From DATGKR01 sp035294565 (GTDB lineage Bacteria > Actinomycetota > Acidimicrobiia > Acidimicrobiales > Palsa-688), in the NCBI GenBank assembly GCA_035294565.1, contig DATGKR010000093.1, forward strand, positions 1 to 16,233: DNA of 16,233 bases, read 5' to 3'. The notes beneath the pieces are model-generated. The model did not search any database. It was not told the DNA's origin and saw only the letters and a list, made by a program, of their open reading frames with translations. Both the position numbers and the translations under genes were made by a program. Below, piece by piece: positions 8,785 to 16,233 of this stretch. Numbering within the stretch: the stretch's first letter is position 1; every line of letters starts with the position of its first letter.

Positions 8785-9507
8785 TCAGAAAAGCCGCGTG
8801 GTCAGCGCCTTGCGGTAGGCGGCGGTGCGCGGGTCGTCGGGCCCGAGGAGCTCCAGCAGGTCGAGGAACTCCTGGCGGGCGGCGTCGTCGCCGCGGACCC
8901 GCTCGAGGAGGGCGTCCAGCTTGGCCTCCACCCCGGCGCCATCGGCCTCCCCCGCCGCCGAGCCGACCCGGGCCAGGGCCGCGATGTGGCGGCTCTCCGC
9001 CGACTCGGGGACCTTGGCCAGCAGCCCGAGGGCTTCCTCGCGCCTCGCCTCGGTGGGAGAGTCCGTGACGAGCAGCTTCGCCAGGGCGAGGAGCGCCTTC
9101 TCGTTGGCCGGCTCCAGCTCGAGGGCGCGCCGCAGTGACGCCTCGTCGCCCTTGGCGACCAGCTGGTCCGCCTCGCTCGGCGCCGGGGCGAGGCCCGCCA
9201 CCCACTGGCGTACCGCCGGCTCGGGGAGGGCCCCGACGAAGCTGTCCACCACCTTGCGGTCCCGGATGGCGTAGACGGCGGGGATCGACTGCACGTTGAA
9301 CGTCGCCGCCGAGCGGGGGTTGGCGTCCACGTCGATCTTGGCCAGCTCGACGCCTTCGGTCTCGCCGACCACCTTCTCCAGGATCGGGCCGAGCACCCGG
9401 CAGGGGCCGCACCACGACGCCCACAGGTCGACGACGACGGTCGCCTGGGACGAGCGTTCCAACACGGCGGTCTCGAAGGTGGCGTCTGTGACGTCGACGG
9501 CGGTCAT
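8785..9507 (-). CDS. Thioredoxin-TPR protein, CnoX/YbbN-like co-chaperedoxin
   Basis: 240 residues. An N-terminal thioredoxin fold (about 1-108) has the WCGPC active site with redox cysteines at 33 and 36, the buried Asp27, and a cis-Pro at 76 (SIPAVY). The C-terminal half (about 110-238) is an alpha-helical TPR-like region with Ala/Leu-rich repeats (EKALLALAKLLV, RHIAALARV). This combination and length match CnoX (YbbN), which protects clients from over-oxidation and hands them to DnaK or GroEL. Unlike E. coli CnoX, both CXXC cysteines are present, so redox activity is likely. The ATG is preceded by a strong ribosome binding site (AAGGAG, spacer 9), in contrast to most neighbours. It is the first gene of the minus-strand cluster leading to the FolP2-like gene, holA and the permease. 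Confidence 0.9.
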   Translation of the reverse strand: MTAVDVTDATFETAVLERSSQATVVVDLWASWCGPCRVLGPILEKVVGETEGVELAKIDVDANPRSAATFNVQSIPAVYAIRDRKVVDSFVGALPEPAVRQWVAGLAPAPSEADQLVAKGDEASLRRALELEPANEKALLALAKLLVTDSPTEARREEALGLLAKVPESAESRHIAALARVGSAAGEADGAGVEAKLDALLERVRGDDAARQEFLDLLELLGPDDPRTAAYRKALTTRLF

Positions 9508-9516
9508 CGGGGGGAT

Positions 9517-9521
9517 CTCCT
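9517..9521 (-). promoter_or_regulatory. Strong ribosome binding site for the thioredoxin-TPR gene
   Basis: The minus strand reads GAAGGAGA, with the AGGAG core nine bases before the ATG at 9505-9507. It is the clearest Shine-Dalgarno sequence in the window and fixes this start. It stands out because most other genes here show none. Confidence 0.75.
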
Positions 9522-9528
9522 TCTCGGC

Positions 9529-9534
9529 AGGCTA
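9529..9534 (-). promoter_or_regulatory. Candidate -10 box for the thioredoxin-TPR gene
   Basis: TAGCCT (TAnnnT) on the minus strand lies 21 bases before the ATG, which would give a leader of about 15 nt just long enough to hold the ribosome binding site. It shares the palindrome GCTAGC (9531-9536) with the -10 box of the divergent phosphotransferase gene. Confidence 0.4.
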
Positions 9535-9538
9535 GCTT
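9533..9538 (+). promoter_or_regulatory. Candidate -10 box for the phosphotransferase gene
   Basis: TAGCTT (TAnnnT) lies 8 bases before the ATG at 9547 with no Shine-Dalgarno sequence between, consistent with a leaderless transcript. It overlaps the divergent thioredoxin-gene -10 box by two bases within GCTAGC. Confidence 0.45.
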
Positions 9539-9546
9539 TCAGGGCC

Positions 9547-10617
9547 ATGAGCGACCCGCACGACCAGGCTACAGACGCCCCGCGTGGTATCGATCCGGGC
9601 GGCGTGGCGGCCTGGTTCGAAGCGCACGTGCCCGGTGTCGCCACCCCGCTTCGCTTCGACCTGGTCGCCGGCGGGCGCAGCAACCTCACCTACGTGGTCA
9701 CCGACGCCGCCGGGCGGCGCTACGTGCTGCGCCGTCCTCCGACCGGCCACGTGCTGCCAACCGCCCACGACATGGCCCGCGAGCACAAGATCATCTCCGC
9801 CCTCGGCCCTGCAGGCGTTCCGGTGCCCCCGGCTCTCGGCTTGTGCCTCGACGAGTCGGTGACCGGCGCCCCCTTCTACGTGATGGGCTTCGTGGACGGC
9901 GTCATCGCCCGCAACGAGCAGGACGTCGAGGCTTACCTCGACGTGGGCGCCCGCCGCCGGGCCGGGCTGGCGCTGGTGGACACCCTCGCCCAGATCCACG
10001 GCGTGGACCCAGACGCGGCCGGGCTGGGCGACCTGGGCCGCAAGGACGGCTACATCGCCCGCCAGCTCAAACGCTGGTACGCCAACTACAAGGCGGCGAA
10101 CGAGGCGCGAGGCGGCACCTCCCTGCAGGCCATGGACGACCTGCACGAAAGGCTGTCGCGGGCCATCCCCGAGCAGGGCTCGGCCACGGTGGTTCACGGC
10201 GACTACCGCCTCGACAACTGCATCCTCGCGCCCGACGGCTCCTGCGTGCTCGCCGTGCTCGACTGGGAGCTGTGCACCCTCGGCGACCCCCTCGCCGACC
10301 TGGGCCAGCTGATGGTGTACTGGCCCGAACCGGGTGAGAAGAGCGCGCTCGGCCACGCCCCGACGACGATGCCAGGTTTCCCGTCGAGGCAGGAGCTGAC
10401 CGCCCGCTACGCCGAAACCACCGGCCGCGACCTCGACGGGCTCGGCTTCTACGTCGCCTTCGCCTACTGGAAGCTGGCGGCCATCCTCGAGGGCGTGTAC
10501 TCGCGATACGTCGCCGGGGTCATGGGCGACGACAAGTTCGACTTCAGCGGCTATGTCGACACCATCTCGTGGCTCTCCTCGCTGGCCGACGAAGCCGCCC
10601 GCAAGATCGGTGTTTGA
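9547..10617 (+). CDS. APH/ACAD10-type phosphotransferase family protein
   Basis: 356 residues with a kinase-like fold of the aminoglycoside phosphotransferase superfamily. The N-lobe has the nucleotide-binding segment LVAGGRSNLTYVV followed by YVLRRPP (lysine position occupied by Arg). The catalytic loop is HGDYRLDN (217-224) and the metal-binding motif is LDWE with Asp239, followed by LGDPLADLG. The length and the FYVMGFVDG and AYWKLAAILEGVY blocks match the phosphotransferase family related to the N-terminal domain of ACAD10/11, often found near acyl-CoA dehydrogenases in actinobacteria and thought to phosphorylate hydroxyacyl substrates. It is not a typical drug-resistance enzyme. No acyl-CoA dehydrogenase is in this window. 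PAC2 follows 27 bp downstream on the same strand, with its own possible promoter. Confidence 0.87.
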   Translation: MSDPHDQATDAPRGIDPGGVAAWFEAHVPGVATPLRFDLVAGGRSNLTYVVTDAAGRRYVLRRPPTGHVLPTAHDMAREHKIISALGPAGVPVPPALGLCLDESVTGAPFYVMGFVDGVIARNEQDVEAYLDVGARRRAGLALVDTLAQIHGVDPDAAGLGDLGRKDGYIARQLKRWYANYKAANEARGGTSLQAMDDLHERLSRAIPEQGSATVVHGDYRLDNCILAPDGSCVLAVLDWELCTLGDPLADLGQLMVYWPEPGEKSALGHAPTTMPGFPSRQELTARYAETTGRDLDGLGFYVAFAYWKLAAILEGVYSRYVAGVMGDDKFDFSGYVDTISWLSSLADEAARKIGV

Positions 10618-10630
10618 CGCCCGCATGGGC

Positions 10631-10636
10631 CACTAT
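10631..10636 (+). promoter_or_regulatory. Candidate -10 box for the PAC2-family gene
   Basis: CACTAT lies 8 bases upstream of the ATG at 10645. It keeps A2, A5 and T6 of the -10 consensus but not T1, so it is weaker than the others. The spacing and the absence of a Shine-Dalgarno sequence fit the leaderless pattern of this window. Confidence 0.3.
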
Positions 10637-10644
10637 GTAGAGAC

Positions 10645-11513
10645 ATGAGCGAGCTTTCCACCGTCCACGCCTGGCCGCAGGTGGAGCGCCCGGTGCTGGT
10701 GGTTTGCCTCGAAGGCTGGATAGACGCGGGGCTCGCCGCCAGCAGCGCGTTGGCCCACCTGTTGTCGGCGATGCCCCACGAGCTGGTCGCCACCTTCGAC
10801 CCCGACGAGCTGATCGACTTCCGGGCCCGCCGGCCGGTGCTGCGCATAGTCAACGGGGTGGACAAGGAGCTGCGCTGGTCGGAGATCCGCCTGCACGCCG
10901 CCACCAACCGGACGGGCAGGACGGTGCTGGTCCTGTCCGGCCCCGAGCCCGACATGCGCTGGCACCGCTTCGTCGCCGAGGTGGTCGCGCTCGCCAGCCG
11001 CCTCGGCGTGGAGATGGTCTTCGGGCTGGGCGCCTTCCCCGCCCCGGTGCCCCACACCCGGCCCGTCCGCCTGGTGGGTACCTCCACCGACGGGGCCCTC
11101 GCCGCGCGAGTCGGCTTCCTGCCGGCGAGCATCGAGGTGCCGGCGGGCATGCAGGGCGCCTTGGAGGTCGCCTTCGGGGAGGCGGGCATACCGGCGGTGG
11201 GCCTCTGGGCGCGGGTGCCGCACTACGTGGCGGCCATGCCCTACCCGGCGGCGTCGGCGGCCCTGCTCGACGGCCTCGCCCACCTCGCCGAGATCGAGGT
11301 GGACACCTCGGCGCTGCGCGCCGCCGCGGCGGCCACCGAGGAGCAGATCGGCCGGTTGATCGCCGCCAGCGAGGAGCACACCGCCCTGGTCCGCCAGCTC
11401 GAGGCCAACCACGACAACGAGGCGCCGACCGGTCTCGCCGAGTTCGGCGAGCTGCCGACCGGCGACGAGATCGCAGCCGAGCTGGAGAGGTTCCTCAGGG
11501 GCGAGACGGGCGG

Positions 11514-11517
<4 letters not shown>
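10645..11517 (+). CDS. PAC2 family protein
   Basis: 290 residues. The N-terminus PVLVVCLEGWIDAGLAASSALAHLL (about residues 16-40) is the hallmark of the bacterial PAC2 family, followed by DPDELIDFRARRPVLRI and the LSGPEPDMRW strand-turn typical of the fold. Later come GLGAFPAPVPHTRP (about 129-142) and VPHYVAAMPYPAASAALL (about 192-209). The C-terminus is a Glu-rich helix and probable coiled coil. Eukaryotic PAC2 helps assemble 20S proteasomes; bacterial homologues are common in actinobacteria with Pup-proteasome systems, but a role in assembly there is not established. No proteasome genes are in this window. Its TAG shares the CTAG at 11514-11517 with the leuS stop on the other strand. Confidence 0.9.
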
Positions 11518-13943
<2,426 letters not shown>

Positions 13944-13951
13944 GGCGCTAC

Positions 13952-13957
13952 AGGGTA
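13952..13957 (-). promoter_or_regulatory. Candidate -10 box for leuS
   Basis: TACCCT (TAnnnT) on the minus strand lies 8 bases before the leuS ATG (13941-13943), with no Shine-Dalgarno sequence in the gap. It fits a leaderless mRNA and argues against leader-based control of leuS. Confidence 0.45.
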
Positions 13958-13989
13958 CTTGCGGCGGCGGCCGCCTCCCCGACGTGACA

Positions 13990-14024
13990 CCCCGCGGCGG
14001 GCCTCCGCGCGGGCCCCGCGGCGG
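13990..14024. repeat. Short GC-only direct repeat in the leuS/tRNA-Ala gap
   Basis: CCCCGCGGCGG occurs at 13990-14000 and again at 14014-14024, a 24-base period, in the 180-bp divergent gap between leuS and the tRNA gene. The intervening bases also allow a GGGCC/GGCCC hairpin. It may be chance in such GC-rich DNA or a protein-binding or spacer element; no function can be assigned. The rest of the gap holds only the two promoter candidates. Confidence 0.35.
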
Positions 14025-14103
14025 CCTCGACGTGCCGGTCGCCCTTGGTGCGACCCGTCGCCTCGGGCCGGCAGGCGCCTGCAGGGCGCTGTCGGGCGGA
14101 TGC

Positions 14104-14109
14104 TACAGT
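14104..14109 (+). promoter_or_regulatory. Candidate -10 box for tRNA-Ala
   Basis: TACAGT (TAnnnT) lies 14 bases upstream of the first base of the mature tRNA, a usual distance for a tRNA gene with a short 5' leader. No good -35 hexamer is visible at 17 or 18 bp upstream. Confidence 0.4.
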
Positions 14110-14123
14110 GATCCTCCCCGCTC

Positions 14124-14196
14124 GGGGCTGTAGCTCAGTTGGAAGAGCGTCGCCATGGCATGGCGAAGGCCACGGGTTCGATTCCCGTCAGCTCCA
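14124..14196 (+). tRNA. tRNA-Ala (anticodon GGC)
   Basis: The 73-nt sequence folds into a full cloverleaf. The acceptor stem is GGGGCTG (14124-14130) with CAGCTCC (14189-14195), and the discriminator is A14196. The D arm has GCTC/GAGC, and the anticodon stem is TCGCC/GGCGA (14150-14154 and 14162-14166) with loop ATGGCAT, giving anticodon GGC at 14157-14159. The T arm is ACGGG/CCCGT with loop TTCGATT. The acceptor stem contains a G3:U70 wobble, the known identity signal for alanyl-tRNA synthetase, which supports the anticodon reading GCC. The 3' CCA is not encoded (CCG follows), so it must be added after transcription. Its 3' end borders the accessory segment to the right. Confidence 0.96.
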
Positions 14197-14198
14197 CC

Positions 14199-14239
14199 GT
14201 GAGGTCTTCACGTTTCAGTGAGGACCCACTTCACGTTTC
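14199..14239. repeat. Tandem imperfect repeat just after tRNA-Ala
   Basis: Two copies of GTGAGG-spacer-TTCACGTTTC occur at 14199-14216 (2-base spacer) and 14218-14239 (6-base spacer), sharing an exact CTTCACGTTTC at 14206-14216 and 14229-14239. Each copy has GTGA and TCAC arms able to form a short hairpin, so it could act as a weak tRNA terminator. Clustered short repeats like these are also seen at the ends of some insertion sequences (IS21-like elements have multiple terminal repeats). No matching second end is recognisable in the window. Confidence 0.5.
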
Positions 14240-14735
14240 GACTTGCCGTCATGGTCCCATAGGGGTGTGACGCGCCCGGAAGCGCGATTGGACGTGCTGA
14301 CGCTCGGGATGCTCGAGCTCGGCCGCGCCGAGACAAGCTCGGCACGGCGTTTCCGCGGGAACGTGCAGGCGATTACGGGGATGCACCGACGAGGTCGCTG
14401 AGGGTGGTGCGCCGGCGACGCCGGGTCCGTAGAGGGAGACCTGCGCGCTGGCGGCGCTCGTTGTCGGCCTGTCGGGCCTCGAAGGCGTCGGCGATGGCGA
14501 GATTGCGGGATGAGTTAGGTTTCGGCCGCGTGCAGCGACGCGAGAAATCTGCTGATGACCAGATGTTCCGGGGCATGAGCTGTGTACCCATGACCGGACA
14601 AGCGCGCCCGGGGAAAACTGGGTACGCCTCTTGCGCCGCGAAGTCAAGGGGTTCGACCGAAATTTTTACGACTTGCGAGGCGCAGTGCGGTCTCTCTGCC
14701 AACGGCCTCGGCCTGGTAACTGGCATGGTTGTCGG
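14240..14735. other. Accessory/degenerate region without an intact gene
   Basis: About 500 bp between the post-tRNA repeat and the phosphotransferase-like gene contains no intact recognisable gene. The leftmost part (14240-14372) shows nothing clear. A minus-strand frame ending at 14373 looks coding for about its last 45 codons (listed separately). A 7-bp inverted repeat GTACCCA/TGGGTAC lies at 14584-14590 and 14619-14625, and an AT-rich patch (GAAATTTTTACG) near 14659-14671 contrasts with the GC-rich surroundings. The mixture suggests remnants of an integrated element next to the tRNA, but no integrase or transposase is identifiable. Confidence 0.45.
14373..14510 (-). pseudogene. C-terminal gene fragment of unknown family
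   Basis: The last 45 or so codons of a minus-strand frame (reading NLAIADAFEARQADNERRQRAGLP through to LSDLVGASP and a TAA at 14373) have high third-position GC and a plausible basic, helical protein composition. The frame further upstream (above about 14510) loses this character: it becomes Cys/Ser/Pro-rich and is opposite unrelated DNA. I see no start codon with a ribosome binding site at the boundary. It therefore looks like the 3' remnant of a broken gene. The family is not recognised; the basic RRQRAGLPLRTRRRRR stretch could belong to a DNA-binding or transposon-related protein, but this is a guess. Confidence 0.3.
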
Positions 14736-15527
14736 GTGGTCGAGCGAGAGGTGCTCCAGGGAGGCGTGGCGAATGCCGGGTCGGTCGTGCGGGAAGGCGA
14801 CTACGTGTTGCGGCCAGCGAACACGCACACCGAGGTGGTCCACGCCCTGTTCCGGTATGTCCGAGCGGCCGGCTTCGACGGCGTGCCCGAGCCAGCGGGC
14901 ATCGCCCCCGACGGGCGAGAGCGGCTGGTGTTCATCCCCGATGACGTGGCCGTGCCGCCGTTCCCGGCCTGGTCGCAGACCGACCAGGCGCTGGCGTCGG
15001 TAGCAGAGCTGTTGGCCCGCTTCCACGACGCCGCCGGCGGTTTCGAGGCGCCGGAGGGGACGACCTGGAATCGGGAACTGGCCGACCCGGCGGGCGGCAG
15101 CGTGGTGTGCCACAACGACGTGTGCCTGGAGAACGTCGTGTTCCGAGACGGTGCCGCGGTCGCCCTGTTGGATTTCGACTTCGCGGCCCCCGGCCGGCCG
15201 CTCTACGACCTGGCGGCCATGGCCCGCATGTGCATCCCGCTCGACACCCCCGCCGACGCCCTCGTATGGGGGCGGGGGCCGTTCGACCCGTTCGGGCGGC
15301 TCCGCCTGGTCGCCGACAGCTACGGGCTTGCGCCCGGACGTGAGCAACTGGTGCACATCATCGAAAAGTCCATGGCGCACGGCGGCGAGTTCGTGCGACG
15401 GCGAGCGGAGCGGGGCGAACCGGCGTTCGTGGAGATGTGGAAACAGATGGGCGGCCAAGCCCGCTTCGACCGCCGCCGGGACTGGTTCGCCCAGAACCGC
15501 TCCCGTTTCGTCGAGATGCTCGGATGA
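14736..15527 (+). CDS. Aminoglycoside phosphotransferase-like (APH family) protein
   Basis: 263 residues from the GTG at 14736. The expected family start, VEREVLQGGVANAGSVVREGDYVLRPA, begins right there. The catalytic loop is HNDVCLEN (126-133) and the metal site is LLDFDF (Asp146, Asp148), followed by PLYDLA. The frame extends back to an ATG at 14631, but that segment has no family similarity and low coding character, so I reject the earlier start. Actinobacterial members of this group are annotated as phosphotransferases or aminoglycoside phosphotransferases; the substrate is unknown and resistance should not be assumed. No Shine-Dalgarno sequence is evident before the GTG. Its TGA overlaps the ATG (15524) of the next gene's likely original start, which implies coupling. 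It lies in the accessory segment after tRNA-Ala. Confidence 0.8.
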   Translation: MVEREVLQGGVANAGSVVREGDYVLRPANTHTEVVHALFRYVRAAGFDGVPEPAGIAPDGRERLVFIPDDVAVPPFPAWSQTDQALASVAELLARFHDAAGGFEAPEGTTWNRELADPAGGSVVCHNDVCLENVVFRDGAAVALLDFDFAAPGRPLYDLAAMARMCIPLDTPADALVWGRGPFDPFGRLRLVADSYGLAPGREQLVHIIEKSMAHGGEFVRRRAERGEPAFVEMWKQMGGQARFDRRRDWFAQNRSRFVEMLG

Positions 15528-15530
15528 AGC

Positions 15531-16085
15531 TTGACCAGAAGGTGCCGGTACCGACCCTCGTCCCTCACTGGGACGGTCGGCTCGGGCAAGTCCATCGTGG
15601 CCGCCGAGATCAACGACGCCCTGGCCGAGCTCAAGGTCCCCAACGCCGCGGTCGACCTCGACACGCTGGTGTGGCAGTGGCCCTCAACCAGCAAGTGGAA
15701 CAACGACTTGATGTTCGAGAACCTGGCTTCCCTCTGGCCCAACTACCAGGCCCACGGCGCCACTCACCTGATCCTTGCCCGCGTGCTGGAAGACCGAGCC
15801 GAACTCGACCGCTACCGCGCCGCCGTGCCCGGCGCCGCTATCACCGTCTGCCGGCTCACGACGCCCGAACCCCTCCGTCTCGAACGCTTGCACGAGCGCA
15901 TGCCACCGCGACCGTCACGCGATTGGCACCTGGCCCGCACCGTCGAACTGGAAGGCATTCTCGCGGATCGCGCCTGCGAGGACTTCGAGGTGGAAAACGG
16001 GGATCGACCAATACGCGAAGTCGCCCTCGAAGTGCTCAGCCGGGCAGGGTGGCTTCCGTCTGAAGACGTGGCTATGGGTCGTTGA
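15531..16085 (+). CDS. P-loop kinase-like ATP-binding protein, N-terminus apparently frameshifted
   Basis: The intact frame runs from a TTG at 15531 (184 residues) and contains a clear Walker A, GTVGSGKS (15570-15593), and HGATHLILARVLED in the middle, like small AAA/shikimate- or adenylylsulfate-kinase-type proteins of unknown substrate. The expected start is instead the ATG at 15524, which overlaps the upstream TGA and reads MKLDQKVPVPTLV, a normal lead into a beta-strand before the P-loop. That frame is one base out of register with the P-loop frame. Removing one C from the CCC at 15562-15564 would join them as ...PTLVLTGTVGSGKS. This may be a sequencing or assembly error, a real mutation, or rarely a programmed shift. 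Translation from the TTG gives an odd RRCRYRPSS start. It forms a pair with the APH-like gene. Confidence 0.7.
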   Translation: MTRRCRYRPSSLTGTVGSGKSIVAAEINDALAELKVPNAAVDLDTLVWQWPSTSKWNNDLMFENLASLWPNYQAHGATHLILARVLEDRAELDRYRAAVPGAAITVCRLTTPEPLRLERLHERMPPRPSRDWHLARTVELEGILADRACEDFEVENGDRPIREVALEVLSRAGWLPSEDVAMGR

Positions 16086-16233
16086 GAGGTCTGAGCGAGC
16101 CTGCCGGCTTGGCGTCGAACCGGTGGACAGGCTTGCGCATGCACACCCTGAGCTCGGGGTCGAGGCCATGGGCCGCCTCGTCGTTCCGCAGAGCATGCAG
16201 CCCCGGCGACAGCTCTTCCTCCCCGAGGACTCG
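16072..16233 (-). CDS. C-terminal end of an unidentified protein (cut by window edge)
   Basis: A minus-strand frame open from the right edge for 53 codons ends at a TAG (16072-16074). The translation (for example LHALRNDEAAHGLDPELRV, then KPVHRFDAKPAGSLRPLNDP) has balanced composition and mostly G/C third positions, unlike the shadow frames opposite it. It overlaps the last 14 bp of the kinase-like gene, tail to tail. I do not recognise the family; the remainder lies beyond the window. Confidence 0.5.
   Translation of the reverse strand, partial: RVLGEEELSPGLHALRNDEAAHGLDPELRVCMRKPVHRFDAKPAGSLRPLNDP

Noticed and set aside
13944..14123. T-box or other leader riboswitch before leuS
   Set aside because: The likely -10 box is only 8 bases from the leuS ATG, and no T-box motif or specifier hairpin is visible in the gap.
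14171..14196. Duplicated attachment site of the tRNA 3' end
   Set aside because: I looked for a second copy of the T-arm/acceptor sequence to the right and found none in the window.
14631..14735. Upstream ATG as start of the APH-like gene
   Set aside because: The 35 extra residues show no family similarity; the expected N-terminal block begins exactly at the GTG at 14736.
14736..15527. Aminoglycoside resistance gene
   Set aside because: The fold is APH-like, but the family is broad and mostly uncharacterised; sequence alone does not support resistance.

Overview
This 16.2-kb window is high-GC DNA with tightly packed genes. GTG and TTG starts are frequent, start/stop overlaps are common, and several genes have TAnnnT -10 boxes just upstream of the start codon with no ribosome binding site. 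Gene content includes hrcA next to a dnaJ2-type dnaJ, a FolP2-like dihydropteroate synthase homologue, a PAC2-family protein and an actinobacterial-type phosphotransferase. Together these point to an Actinomycetota chromosome. A deep lineage such as Acidimicrobiia is plausible, but that placement is inference.

Layout. Positions 1-2728 hold a minus-strand heat-shock operon, hrcA-dnaJ-rsmE, with rsmE cut by the window edge. It is headed by a clear CIRCE operator (2704-2728) whose 9-bp spacer contains the likely -10 box. lepA (EF4) lies upstream on the same strand. A 37-bp divergent gap separates lepA from a plus-strand run: a cytidylate kinase-like protein, a serine acetyltransferase-like protein and rpsT (S20). 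Next is a minus-strand cluster read from right to left: a CnoX-like thioredoxin/TPR protein, a FolP2-like DHPS homologue, holA (DNA polymerase III delta) and a TauE/SafE-family permease. The permease ends inside the 3' end of rpsT. A divergent 39-bp gap with two overlapping -10 boxes separates the thioredoxin gene from a plus-strand phosphotransferase gene and a PAC2-family gene. PAC2 meets leuS (minus strand) tail to tail, sharing a CTAG. leuS diverges from a tRNA-Ala(GGC).

Right of the tRNA, the housekeeping character ends. About 540 bp without an intact gene carries tandem imperfect repeats and a coding-looking C-terminal fragment, which suggests a degraded mobile or integrated segment. 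It is followed by an accessory pair: an aminoglycoside-phosphotransferase-like protein, then a P-loop kinase-like protein whose start overlaps it by ATGA but whose N-terminus appears to be frameshifted by one extra C. An unidentified gene enters from the right edge on the minus strand.

Most genes are housekeeping functions in protein quality control and translation (HrcA, DnaJ, CnoX, EF4, S20, LeuRS, tRNA-Ala, RsmE) and replication (HolA). I see no complete novel defence or biosynthetic system. The most notable signals are the repeated leaderless-promoter architecture, the CIRCE/-10 arrangement, the tRNA-adjacent accessory segment with its frameshifted kinase, and the cytidylate kinase-like/acetyltransferase pair.
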